A stretch of 64,000 nucleotides of DNA, taken from the NCBI GenBank assembly GCA_964557575.1, contig CAZLBC010000003.1:1-64000 (forward strand), given 5' to 3'. The stretch is from CAZLBC01 sp964557575 (GTDB lineage: Bacteria; Planctomycetota; Phycisphaerae; SM23-33). Below are positions 18,556 to 26,602 of the stretch, piece after piece. Within the stretch, counting starts at the first letter, position 1. Each line of letters begins with the position of its first letter. The notes below the pieces were generated by a model. The model was not told where the DNA came from and did not search any database. It saw nothing but the letters and a program-made list of their open reading frames with translations. The position numbers and the translations under genes are program-made.

Positions 18556-20378
18556 GTCGACTCTCTTTCGCCGTCGCCGGGCCGGCGGGGCGCGTGGGAG
18601 TGTACCTGCGTCCTGAGATTCAGTTCGTTCAGTTGTTTATCATCCACGGGGGAGGGGGCCCCGGTCAACAGGCACTGGCCGCGCTTGGTCTTGGGAAAGG
18701 CGATGACGTCCCTGATATTGTCGGTGCCGGTCAGGGTCATGATGATCCGGTCGAGTCCCAGCGCGATGCCGCCGTGCGGCGGGGCGCCGTAGTCGAGGGC
18801 ACCCAGGAAGAATCCGAAGCGATTCCGGACCTGCTGTGCGGAGAGATTCAGGAGAGAAAATACCCGGTTCTGGATCTCCTTGTCGTGGATACGAATGCTG
18901 CCGCCGCCGATTTCCGACCCGTTGAGGACGATGTCGTAGGCCTGCGAGCGGACCGAGGCCGGATCCGTGTCCAGCGCGTCCCGATCGCCGGGGACGGGCG
19001 CGGTGAACGGGTGGTGCAGCGAGTCGAACCGGCATTCGTCTTCGTTCCAGTCCAGGAGGGGAAAGCCGACGATCCAGACGAACGCCCGGTCGTCGGGGTC
19101 GCAGAGCTGCAGTTCCCGGCCCAGCCGGCAGCGGAGCGCGGCGAGCACGCTGTTGACCGTTTTCTCCTCGTCGGCGACGAACAGCAGGACGTCGTTTTCC
19201 GTCGCGCCGAACGCGGCGATCAACTGCTGCAGCTGGTCGTCGCTGAAAAACTTCGTAATGCTGCTGGCGCAGGCGAGGCGGCCGGCGTCGCGGACGATGC
19301 GAAACCATGCCAGCCCGCGGGCGCCGAGTTGCACCGCGCCGTCGGTCAGCGGTCCTTCTATGTAGTTCCTGGTCAGCGTGTCGCCGCCCGGCGCGCAGAG
19401 GCCCTTGACGATCCCGCCGCGCTTCGCGACGGCGGTGAACACGTTGAACGCGCTGTCGGCGACGATTGACGTCACGTCGGTAAGCTCGAGTCCGAACCGC
19501 AGGTCCGGCCGGTCCGTGCCGTAGGTCCGCATCGCCTCCGCGTAGTCCATTCGCGGCAGGGGCTGCGGGATGTCGACCCCCGCCGCCTCCTTCCAGATCC
19601 GCGCCAGCAGGCCGTCGTGAACGGCGATGACGTCGTCGGCGTCGACGAAGCTCATCTCCACGTCGATCTGGGTGAATTCGACCTGGCGGTCGGAGCGGGG
19701 ATCCTCGTCGCGGAAACACCGGGCGATCTGGAAATACCGGTCGACCCCGCCGACCATGAGCAGTTGCTTGAAGAGCTGGGGTGACTGGGGCAGGGCGTAG
19801 AAGGCGCCCTCCTGCATCCGGCTGGGCACCAGGAAATCACGCGCGCCTTCGGGGGTGCTCTTGGCGAGCAGGGGGGTTTCGATTTCCCTGAAGCCGCGGG
19901 CGTCGTAATAGTCCCGCGCGATCTTCACGACGCGGTGTCTAATATCGAGCATCCGCTGCATTTCGGGCCGCCGCAGATCGATGTACCGGTGCTGCAGCCG
20001 CAGCTCTTCGCCGGTTATCCCGGCGTTGTCGAGAGTGAAGGGGGGTGTGGCGGCCCGGTTTTCTATCGTTATCCGCTCGGCGACGATTTCGATGGTTCCC
20101 GTGGGTATACGGGGATTGACCATCTCCTCGTCCCGGTCGCTGACCGTGCCTTCCACCGCGACGACCCACTCGCAGCGCAGCGTCTTTGCGACGGCGTGCG
20201 GCTCGGGGTGTGTTTCGGGATTGAAGACCACTTGTGTTATTCCCGCGCGGTCCCTGAGATCGACGAAGACGAGATTGCCGTGGTCGCGGTAGGAGTGGAC
20301 CCACCCCGCCAGGACGACGCGCGTACCGACGTCACCGGTTCGCAACGCGCCGCAACTGTGTGTTCGTTTCAGTGCCAT
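18552..20378 (-). CDS. aspS: Aspartyl-tRNA synthetase, probably non-discriminating
   Basis: 608 residues; class II synthetase of the bacterial type, with an N-terminal OB-fold anticodon domain (GWVHSYRDHGNLVFVDLRDR), motif 2 region RYFQIARCFRDEDPRSDRQ, a GAD insertion domain and motif 3 GIALGLDRIIMTL. His33 in YRDHG corresponds to the anticodon-domain histidine found in non-discriminating bacterial AspRS, where discriminating enzymes such as that of E. coli have leucine (YRDLG-type). Together with gatCAB in the same operon this predicts that the enzyme also charges tRNA(Asn) with Asp for amidation. A strong promoter lies 42 bases upstream. Confidence 0.95.
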   Translation of the reverse strand: MALKRTHSCGALRTGDVGTRVVLAGWVHSYRDHGNLVFVDLRDRAGITQVVFNPETHPEPHAVAKTLRCEWVVAVEGTVSDRDEEMVNPRIPTGTIEIVAERITIENRAATPPFTLDNAGITGEELRLQHRYIDLRRPEMQRMLDIRHRVVKIARDYYDARGFREIETPLLAKSTPEGARDFLVPSRMQEGAFYALPQSPQLFKQLLMVGGVDRYFQIARCFRDEDPRSDRQVEFTQIDVEMSFVDADDVIAVHDGLLARIWKEAAGVDIPQPLPRMDYAEAMRTYGTDRPDLRFGLELTDVTSIVADSAFNVFTAVAKRGGIVKGLCAPGGDTLTRNYIEGPLTDGAVQLGARGLAWFRIVRDAGRLACASSITKFFSDDQLQQLIAAFGATENDVLLFVADEEKTVNSVLAALRCRLGRELQLCDPDDRAFVWIVGFPLLDWNEDECRFDSLHHPFTAPVPGDRDALDTDPASVRSQAYDIVLNGSEIGGGSIRIHDKEIQNRVFSLLNLSAQQVRNRFGFFLGALDYGAPPHGGIALGLDRIIMTLTGTDNIRDVIAFPKTKRGQCLLTGAPSPVDDKQLNELNLRTQVHSHAPRRPGDGEREST

Positions 20379-20419
20379 GTGCCGTCCGCTCGGGTCGATT
20401 GGTGTTCTAAAAACCGACT

Positions 20420-20448
20420 ATTAGACAGCCATTCCGGTGTATTGTCAA
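20420..20448 (-). promoter_or_regulatory. Sigma70 promoter of aspS-gatCAB
   Basis: On the minus strand, TTGACA (20448-20443), a 17-base spacer, and TCTAAT (20425-20420), about 40 bases before the aspS start. One of the best consensus promoters in the window. No T-box-like leader fits in the short 5' region. Confidence 0.75.
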
Positions 20449-20493
20449 TTCCCCGCCCGACGGGGCGCCGGCTCCTGCGGTGCATAACCCGCT

Positions 20494-21516
20494 TCAATCG
20501 ATATAGGGACTCTTCCGCCGTCCCTTGACGGCAATCTCTTCGAAGGAGGCAAAGCGGGAAAAATTCTCCAGGCCGGTCAGCGAACAGGACTCGACCGGAA
20601 CGCCGCCCTCGTACAACGCGGCGATCGGATTCAGTCCCCCGGCGACGATCATACCCGCCTTTCCCTCCGTCACGGTGATCCCGAAGAGGGGGTGGTTCGG
20701 CACGCCGAGGGCGAGGATCCCCCCCAGGCCGAGCGCGTCGAGTTCCCGGCCGATCCGGCGAACGGGTTCCACGGCCGCCGAGGGGATCTCCCTGAAACTC
20801 GCCCCGATGATGCCCGATCCGGTTTCGGTGCACTGCTTGACGTCCGTCATACGCGCGTGAATGAACACCTCCAGCGGGTCCAGCGTCGTGCCGCCGTATT
20901 CGAGCAGTTCCACGAAGCGCCGCGGCCGGTTGTTCCTGATTTCCAGGAGTCCGCCGAACCGGGATATGACCGGGATACCCCGCTTCAGCAGCACGCCGTT
21001 GACGCTCACGCTGCACACGGTGCCGATAATGACCGCGTTGTCGGGTACGGCAAGATTGCCGAGCGATTCGCCCGGCATTGCCAGCGCCGCCATGGATCCC
21101 ATGCCGAGCCCGGCGTCGAATACCGGCTGCATATGATACATCGAGCGGGGCAGGTCCCGTCGGCGTACCACCGCGAGGTTCGGTATCACGGTTCCCGCTC
21201 CCGACGCGGGATCGAACGTCATTTTGTAGACCAGGTCGTCGACCCGCGCCGCCGCGAAGCCGAGCTTGTCGAGGACGTTGGCGTGCTCCAGTTCGTTCAG
21301 GCCGAGCGGGGTAATCGTTCTGCCGCTTCTCCTGCTGACCAGCCGCGTGAGTCCCAGGCGATCCATCTGCTTGAGGTAGTGCCGGACGGTACGGGGACGG
21401 AGGTCCTCTCCCATCGATCGCAGGACTTCCGTGATTCTCGACGCGCCGGCCGACCCGTCGATCGAATCAAGTGCTTTCAGGACCGCCAGCTTTATGTATT
21501 CGCTCTTTTCGTTCAT
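20494..21516 (-). CDS. NrpR-like transcriptional repressor (winged helix plus DUF128)
   Basis: 340 residues from ATG 21516. The N-terminal winged helix (residues about 5-70: LAVLKALDSIDGSAGASRIT, then LRPRTVRHYLKQMDRLGLTR) is followed by one long NrpR effector domain with MYHMQPVFDAGLGMG, VPDNAVIIGTVCSVSVNGVL, GIPVISRFGGLLEI and the end block GLNPIAALYEGG..VES. NrpR is the 2-oxoglutarate-sensing nitrogen repressor of methanogens; bacterial relatives exist but are less studied. The divergent neighbour is glutamate dehydrogenase, which fits nitrogen control. A palindrome (21531-21550) overlaps its own predicted -10, suggesting autoregulation. Frame extension to 21648 runs through the promoter and is rejected. 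Confidence 0.85.
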   Translation of the reverse strand: MNEKSEYIKLAVLKALDSIDGSAGASRITEVLRSMGEDLRPRTVRHYLKQMDRLGLTRLVSRRSGRTITPLGLNELEHANVLDKLGFAAARVDDLVYKMTFDPASGAGTVIPNLAVVRRRDLPRSMYHMQPVFDAGLGMGSMAALAMPGESLGNLAVPDNAVIIGTVCSVSVNGVLLKRGIPVISRFGGLLEIRNNRPRRFVELLEYGGTTLDPLEVFIHARMTDVKQCTETGSGIIGASFREIPSAAVEPVRRIGRELDALGLGGILALGVPNHPLFGITVTEGKAGMIVAGGLNPIAALYEGGVPVESCSLTGLENFSRFASFEEIAVKGRRKSPYID

Positions 21517-21530
21517 TGGAAGGTTGGCCA

Positions 21531-21567
21531 ATACGGCAATTTTGCCGTATAAAGGCCATAAAATCAA
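21531..21567 (-). promoter_or_regulatory. nrpR-like promoter overlapped by a palindromic operator
   Basis: On the minus strand TTGATT (21567-21562), spacer 17, CAAAAT (21544-21539). The -10 lies within the palindrome ATACGGCAA-TT-TTGCCGTAT at 21531-21550 (9-bp perfect arms). The arrangement fits repression of its own promoter. Confidence 0.6.
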
Positions 21568-21590
21568 GAAATAATGGGTGTTATTCCGCT

Positions 21591-21637
21591 TGTTAAAGGC
21601 CGTATTGCTGGTACGGTAACGGCTTGTGAATACCGTG
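21591..21637 (+). promoter_or_regulatory. Candidate operator half-sites upstream of gdhA
   Basis: Contains GGCCGTATTGC, GGTACGGTAACGG and AATACCGTGC. CCGTA/TACGG half-sites recur in inverted pairs and resemble the TACGGCAA arm of the palindrome at 21531. They lie 40-90 bases before the gdhA start. An AT-rich TATACT/TATAGT stretch at about 21651-21660 may be the -10, but no clean -35 is assignable. Confidence 0.4.
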
Positions 21638-21677
21638 CAACCATACAAAATATACTATAGTATGCGAGGAGAAAGAC

Positions 21678-23015
21678 ATGGGTTATACCGCAGAAGTATT
21701 CGGCATCGTTGAAAAGAGGAACGCCGGCGAGACGGAATTCCTCCAGGCGGTCAAGGAAGTGCTCGACTCGCTCGGGCCGGTCATCGAGAAGCGTCCGGAG
21801 TACCAGGAGGCCCGGATACTCGAGCGGATCGTCGAACCTGAGCGGCAGATCATGTTCCGCGTCCCCTGGCAGGACGACCAGGGTACCGTGCAGGTCAACC
21901 GCGGTTTCCGCTTCGAGTTCAACAGCGCCCTGGGGCCCTACAAGGGCGGGCTGCGGTTCCACCCGACCGTCAACCAGTCGATCCTGAAGTTCCTCGGGTT
22001 CGAGCAGGTCTTCAAGAATTCCCTGACCACGCTGCCGATGGGCGGGGGCAAGGGCGGCAGTGACTTCGATCCCAAGGGCAAGTCGGACAACGAGGTCATG
22101 CGTTTCTGCCAGTCGTTCATGACCGAGCTGTGCCGTCATATCGGCCCGGACACCGACGTGCCCGCCGGCGACATCGGCGTGGGTGGACGCGAGATCGGCT
22201 TCCTCTTCGGACAGTACAAGCGGATGCGCAACGAGTTTACCGGGGTATTGACCGGCAAGGCCCTCAACTGGGGCGGCTCCCTGATCCGGCCGGAAGCCAC
22301 CGGCTACGGGGCGACCTATTTCGCCGAGGAGATGCTCAAGACGCGCGGCGAGACGTTCGACGGCAAGGTATGCGCGGTGTCCGGTTCCGGCAACGTCGCC
22401 CAGTACACGGTCGAGAAGGTAAACCAGCTCGGCGGGAAGTGCGTGACGCTCTCGGATTCGAGCGGCGCGATCTACGACCCGGACGGCATCGACGACGAAA
22501 AGCTCGCGTTCGTGATGGACCTTAAGAACGTCAGACGCGGCCGGATCAAGGAATACGCCGAGAAGTTCGACTGCGAGTACCGCGAAGGCCGCAAGCCCTG
22601 GGATGTCACGTGCGACTGCGCGTTCCCCAGCGCCACGCAGAACGAAATCAACGGCGAAGAGGCCAGGACGCTGCTCGACAACGGCTGCTACGTCGTGTCC
22701 GAGGGTGCGAACATGCCCTCGACGCCGGAGGCCGTGGATCTCTTCGTCGAGAACAAAATCCTCTACGGGCCGGGCAAGGCCGCGAACGCCGGCGGCGTTG
22801 CGACGTCCGGGCTGGAAATGAGCCAGAATTCGCAGCGGATGTCGTGGAGCCGCGACGAGGTCGACAGCAAGCTCAACGGCATCATGGTCGCCATCCACAA
22901 GCAGTGCGTCGAAGCGGCCGAGGAATACGGCGTGGCCGGCAACTACGTGGCCGGTGCCAATATCGCCGGATTCGTGAAGGTCGCCGATTCCATGCTCGAC
23001 CAGGGGCTGGTGTAA
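21678..23015 (+). CDS. gdhA: NADP-type glutamate dehydrogenase
   Basis: 445 residues, the normal length of hexameric NADP-GDH. It aminates 2-oxoglutarate to glutamate in the cytosol. A strong RBS (GAGGAGAAAGAC) precedes ATG 21678. Conserved blocks: GPYKGGLRFHPTVN, PMGGGKGGSDFDPKGKSD with the catalytic lysine, DVPAGDIGVGGREIG, the nucleotide-binding GSGNVAQYTVEK, and the end block NYVAGANIAGFVKVADSML. Divergent from the NrpR-like repressor with probable operators between; followed by its own terminator, so it is likely monocistronic. Confidence 0.97.
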   Translation: MGYTAEVFGIVEKRNAGETEFLQAVKEVLDSLGPVIEKRPEYQEARILERIVEPERQIMFRVPWQDDQGTVQVNRGFRFEFNSALGPYKGGLRFHPTVNQSILKFLGFEQVFKNSLTTLPMGGGKGGSDFDPKGKSDNEVMRFCQSFMTELCRHIGPDTDVPAGDIGVGGREIGFLFGQYKRMRNEFTGVLTGKALNWGGSLIRPEATGYGATYFAEEMLKTRGETFDGKVCAVSGSGNVAQYTVEKVNQLGGKCVTLSDSSGAIYDPDGIDDEKLAFVMDLKNVRRGRIKEYAEKFDCEYREGRKPWDVTCDCAFPSATQNEINGEEARTLLDNGCYVVSEGANMPSTPEAVDLFVENKILYGPGKAANAGGVATSGLEMSQNSQRMSWSRDEVDSKLNGIMVAIHKQCVEAAEEYGVAGNYVAGANIAGFVKVADSMLDQGLV

Positions 23016-23058
23016 CGGCACGCGGCAGCGGCACATACAGGCTCAGTGCGACGATGCC

Positions 23059-23095
23059 GAAAAAAGCGGCCCGCGGGAGCGGGCCGCTTTTTCAA
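23059..23095 (+). terminator. gdhA terminator
   Basis: GAAAAAAGCGGCCCGC, a short GGGA loop, GCGGGCCGCTTTTTC. A strong GC stem with a run of T, 43 bases after the gdhA stop. Confidence 0.9.
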
Positions 23096-23240
23096 TAGGC
23101 AGAATGCCGTCTGCGCAGTATAGTGTGTACGTTGCGCGCGGCGGAAACGAGAGTACGTTTCCTTGTCGCTATGACCTAAGTATAGTAATATAATTGAGTT
23201 GGCACGACTTTGTTCTGTTCGCGCCGCACGGAGTTTTTTC

Positions 23241-24080
23241 ATGTACGAGGTTATGTCGAACGAGTGCATCGGTCCCCGGGTACACCGGCTCTCCATACGC
23301 GCTCCGCGTATCGCCGCGGCGCGGCAACCGGGGCAGTTCGTGATCGTCCGCGTCGCGGAGGGGGCGGAGCGCATTCCCCTCACGATCGCCGACGCGGATA
23401 TCGCGTCCGGGGCGATCACGATTGTCGTCCAGGGGATCGGCGCCAGCACCGAACAGATCATCGACACGCCGGCCGGCGGCGCGATCAGGGACGTCGCCGG
23501 GCCGCTCGGTCATCCGACCGACATCGACCATTTCGGCCGGGTGGTGTGCGTGGGGGGGGGCGTCGGTACCGCCGTGCTCTTTCCCCTCGCAAAGGCCCTC
23601 GCGGACGCGGGCAATCACCTGACGGCCGTCATCGGCGGGCGGAGCCGGGAGCATATACTCCTCCACGACGAGCTGTCCGGTTTCTGCGACGAGGTCGCGG
23701 TGACGACCGAGGACGGGTCGATGGGCACGAAGGGGTTCGTGACGGCGGCCCTTGAGCAGCTCGTCGACGACGCCGCGCGGCGCCCCGACGCCGTGTACGC
23801 CGTGGGGCCGGTGCCCATGATGAAGGCCGTCGTCGCGCTGACGAAGCCGCGCGACATCAGGACCATTGTCAGTCTCAACCCGATCATGGTCGACGGGACC
23901 GGCATGTGCGGCGGGTGCCGGGTCACCGTCGGCGACAAGGTGAAATTCGCCTGCGTCGACGGCCCGGAATTCGACGGGGCCCTCGTCGATTTCGACGAGC
24001 TGGCGCGGCGCCAGGCGACGTACGACGATCACCGATGCAAGCTCGACGAGCAGCTCGATCAGCAGGAATCTGTTTCATGA
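23241..24080 (+). CDS. NfnA/SudB-like ferredoxin:NADP oxidoreductase FAD subunit
   Basis: 279 residues from ATG 23241 (GGAG about ten bases upstream; an in-frame start at 23199 precedes any family similarity). It has an FAD-binding barrel (QPGQFVIVRVAEG..RIPLTI), an NAD-binding domain (VVCVGGGVGTAVLFPLAKAL) and the C-terminal cysteine motif MCGGCRVTVGDKVKFACVDG, which holds the [2Fe-2S] cluster in NfnA-type subunits. The stop overlaps the start of the GltD-like partner. Together they resemble NfnAB, the flavin-bifurcating NADH-dependent reduced ferredoxin:NADP+ oxidoreductase; sulfide dehydrogenase/glutamate synthase-like annotations are the alternative. NADPH made here could feed GDH. Confidence 0.85.
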   Translation: MYEVMSNECIGPRVHRLSIRAPRIAAARQPGQFVIVRVAEGAERIPLTIADADIASGAITIVVQGIGASTEQIIDTPAGGAIRDVAGPLGHPTDIDHFGRVVCVGGGVGTAVLFPLAKALADAGNHLTAVIGGRSREHILLHDELSGFCDEVAVTTEDGSMGTKGFVTAALEQLVDDAARRPDAVYAVGPVPMMKAVVALTKPRDIRTIVSLNPIMVDGTGMCGGCRVTVGDKVKFACVDGPEFDGALVDFDELARRQATYDDHRCKLDEQLDQQESVS

Positions 24081-25504
24081 GTAAAAAGAAACCGAGTGCA
24101 AAGGAACGACTGGCCATCGATCGCGTCGAGATGCCCCAGCAGGACCCGGCCGAGCGGATCCGCAACTTCGCGGAGGTGAATCTCGGCCTCGACGAGGAAC
24201 GCGCGCTACGCGAGGCGCAGCGGTGCCTGCTCTGCAAGAACAAGCCGTGCATCGCGGGGTGCCCCGTGCGGGTACGCATACCCGCAATGCTTGAGAAAAT
24301 CGCCGACGGCGACTTCACGGGGGCGGCGGAGATACTCGCGGCCGACAACGCGCTGCCGGCGATCGCCGGCCGGGTGTGCCCCCAGGAGACCCAGTGCGAG
24401 GCCGAGTGCGTCCGCGGCGTGAAGGGCGAGCCGGTCGCCATTGGGTGGCTCGAGCGATTCGTCGCCGACTGGGCCGCCGCCAACCTGCCGGACGATGCTG
24501 CCGAAAGACCGGCGCCGACGGGAAAAAAGGTCGCGGTCGTCGGCTGCGGACCCGGCGGCCTGACCGCCGCGGGGGAACTGGTGCGGCGCGGGCATTCGGT
24601 CACGCTGTTCGAGGCCCTCCACGGCTCCGGCGGGGTGCTGCGGTACGGTATACCGGAGTTCCGGCTTCCCAAGGCCATCGTCGACCGCGAGGTCGCGGCG
24701 CTGGAGCGGGAGGGGGTCGACATCGAGTATAACGTGGTTGTCGGCCGGACGATCACGATCGACCGGATACGCGAGGAATTCGACGCCTGCTTTATCGCCA
24801 ACGGGGCGGGGCTGCCCCGGTTCGCCGGGATACCCGGCGAAAACGCCATCGGCGTGTATTCCGCCAACGAGTACCTGACACGGGTCAACCTCATGGGTGC
24901 CTGGAAGGGCGAAGAGAACCCGACCCCCGTCATTCGCGGCCGGCGGATCGTCGTGTTCGGCGGCGGGAACACCGCGATGGACGCCGTCAGGACCGCGAAG
25001 CGCCTCGGGGCTCGGCGGGCGATTCTCGCCTACCGCCGAAGCCGTGCCGAGATGCCGGCGCGAATCGAGGAGGTCCACCACGCCGAGGAGGAGGGCATCG
25101 AGTTCGAATTCCTCGTAAGCCCGCTGGAGATACTCGCCGGCCAAGACGGCTGGGTGAAGGCCGTCCGGATGCAGCGGATGGAGCTCGGGGAGCCGGACGA
25201 CTCCGGCCGCCGGCGACCGGTTCCCGTCGAGGGCAGCGAGTATGTCATCGAGTGCGACACGGCGGTCGTCGCGATCGGTATCCTGGCCAACCCGCTCCTG
25301 ACCAACACCTGCCCGGAACTGGAACTGAACAAGTGGGGCAACATCGTCACGGACGAAAGCGGCCAGACCTCGATACCCGGCATTTTCGCGGGCGGGGATA
25401 TCGTCCGCGGCGGCGCGACCGTAATCCTCGCGATGGGAGACGGCAAAAAGGCGGCCGCGGCGATAGATGCGTACCTGCGAGGCGGGGAAGAGCAAACAGC
25501 GTAA
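24077..25504 (+). CDS. NfnB/GltD-like NADPH oxidoreductase (glutamate synthase small-subunit family)
   Basis: 475 residues. The N-terminal domain binds two [4Fe-4S] clusters with cysteines in RCLLCKNKPCIAGCPV and RVCPQETQCEAECVRG. It continues with an FAD Rossmann motif (VAVVGCGPGGLTAAGELVRRG), GGVLRYGIPEFRLPK, an NADPH motif (IVVFGGGNTAMDAVRTAKRLG) and the terminal GIFAGGDIVRGGATVILAMGDGKKAA. ATG 24077 overlaps the NfnA stop by 4 bases. No glutamate synthase large subunit is near, so an NfnAB-type bifurcating enzyme is more likely than GOGAT. Confidence 0.87.
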   Translation: MSKKKPSAKERLAIDRVEMPQQDPAERIRNFAEVNLGLDEERALREAQRCLLCKNKPCIAGCPVRVRIPAMLEKIADGDFTGAAEILAADNALPAIAGRVCPQETQCEAECVRGVKGEPVAIGWLERFVADWAAANLPDDAAERPAPTGKKVAVVGCGPGGLTAAGELVRRGHSVTLFEALHGSGGVLRYGIPEFRLPKAIVDREVAALEREGVDIEYNVVVGRTITIDRIREEFDACFIANGAGLPRFAGIPGENAIGVYSANEYLTRVNLMGAWKGEENPTPVIRGRRIVVFGGGNTAMDAVRTAKRLGARRAILAYRRSRAEMPARIEEVHHAEEEGIEFEFLVSPLEILAGQDGWVKAVRMQRMELGEPDDSGRRRPVPVEGSEYVIECDTAVVAIGILANPLLTNTCPELELNKWGNIVTDESGQTSIPGIFAGGDIVRGGATVILAMGDGKKAAAAIDAYLRGGEEQTA

Positions 25505-25532
25505 AACAGGGATGTTCACCTGTTTTCGGGGA

Positions 25533-25613
25533 CGACGGGAAACACCGGTGAAATCGGTGATGCTCAACTTTTTACGGAAATTGCAATAAAACAACGGGTA
25601 ATGTTTCCCGTCG
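25533..25613. repeat. Inverted repeat downstream of the NfnB-like gene
   Basis: CGACGGGAAACA at 25533-25544 is exactly complementary to TGTTTCCCGTCG at 25602-25613, with a small CACCG/CGGTG hairpin just inside the left arm. A weak AAACAGG/CCTGTTT stem at 25503-25525 precedes it. It could be a terminator-like or small mobile palindrome; there is no T-run. Confidence 0.5.
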
Positions 25614-25782
25614 CCCTGCACGGTGAGCGTGGTGGCTCGTCACGACGCGCCGGTCTGCAGGCGGCCGGCCTACCGCCCGGCGATCGCTCGCTCCGTCGGT
25701 CATTTGCCGACGGCGCATTCAATTGCCGCCTGTACTTCCATCAAGGGTGTGTAACGTCTCGGGGGGGCATAAAACATGCTTT
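25614..25782. other. Intergenic DNA without a recognisable gene
   Basis: Only a short hairpin is seen: CCGTCGG at 25693-25699 with CCGACGG at 25707-25713. No coding pattern, tRNA or promoter is supportable. Confidence 0.4.
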
Positions 25783-26511
25783 CACGCAAAAAACCGACTC
25801 CACGAGCGGTATCCAATTTGCTTCGCGGGCGCCGGTGAGGGTGCCGGATTGACCGGGCGGTGCTTGAAACTATTCCTTAAACCAGCGAATAAAAACGGCT
25901 ACAGCTTGCAGAATTGCTGTATGACCGGCATTTCGAGTGAAACGGTTTCACTCGAAATGCCTTTGCGTCACAAGCAAGAAAATGACCCTACGTGGGTCTA
26001 TTTTCTGCTTGTTCCTTATCATACAACAATTCGCGGGCGCTTCGCTCGCCTTTATTCGCTGGTTTAAGGACTATTGCGATCACTATTGATCATCACTGCA
26101 TCAGTAGAGCGCAAGGCATTCATACCTGTCTCCACACACGCGAAGCAATTGCGCACTGCTCTACTTGTGCGTATCACGGCGAGCAAAGCGGGACGTGTAC
26201 ACACCTGTCCGATTCCCCGTGCATGAGAGGATGTAAGCAACTGCTCGCGTCAGTGAGGCGGACGAGTCGAGCCCTCGCCGGCCGGTAGAGCCGGCCGCTT
26301 TGTTGCAGGTTGCACGGAGATCAACGACTTCGGAAAGCAGGGTGGCGCAGGATTACCGTTGTTTATTATTGGGTTCAATACTCATCCGGAGAATCGGTCA
26401 TCATTCCCTTAGAAGCGATTTTCGGGGGTCAAAATCGGCTCTAAGCCCTTTATACGGCCCAAAAAACAATATAAGTCGTTGCAAAAAAATATGTTACTGT
26501 GGTCCGACCCC
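25783..26511 (-). repeat. Long dispersed repeat, copy R (inverted, interrupted)
   Basis: Reverse-oriented, diverged copy of the repeat at 15523-16040. The core lies at 26406-26511 and the tail runs to about 25783, where CGGTTTTTTGCGTG and GGATACCGCT still match copy F. It is split by a 195-bp palindromic insertion at 25875-26069. Removing the insert and one ACTATT duplicate restores collinearity with copy F. No intact frame is present. Confidence 0.85.
25869..26075. mobile_element. MITE-like nested palindrome with 6-bp target duplication
   Basis: A 195-bp element (25875-26069) with perfect 19-bp terminal inverted repeats: CCTTAAACCAGCGAATAAA at 25875-25893 and its complement at 26051-26069. 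It is flanked by direct repeats ACTATT at 25869-25874 and 26070-26075. Inside are a 35-bp palindrome (25927-25961, 17-bp arms) and a second hairpin (25971-25988 with 25993-26011, loop TACG), so the single strand can fold into a branched cruciform. No transposase is encoded. The uninterrupted site is kept in copy F at 15950-15955, which proves insertion into an older repeat. Confidence 0.88.
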
Positions 26512-26602
26512 GGCAAAATCCATATTTCCACGAACATTTCTTGTACACGGGTGTCAAAGGGAATAGAAAGAACAAACGGTTTCCCCGCAACGGAGAACGA
26601 CC

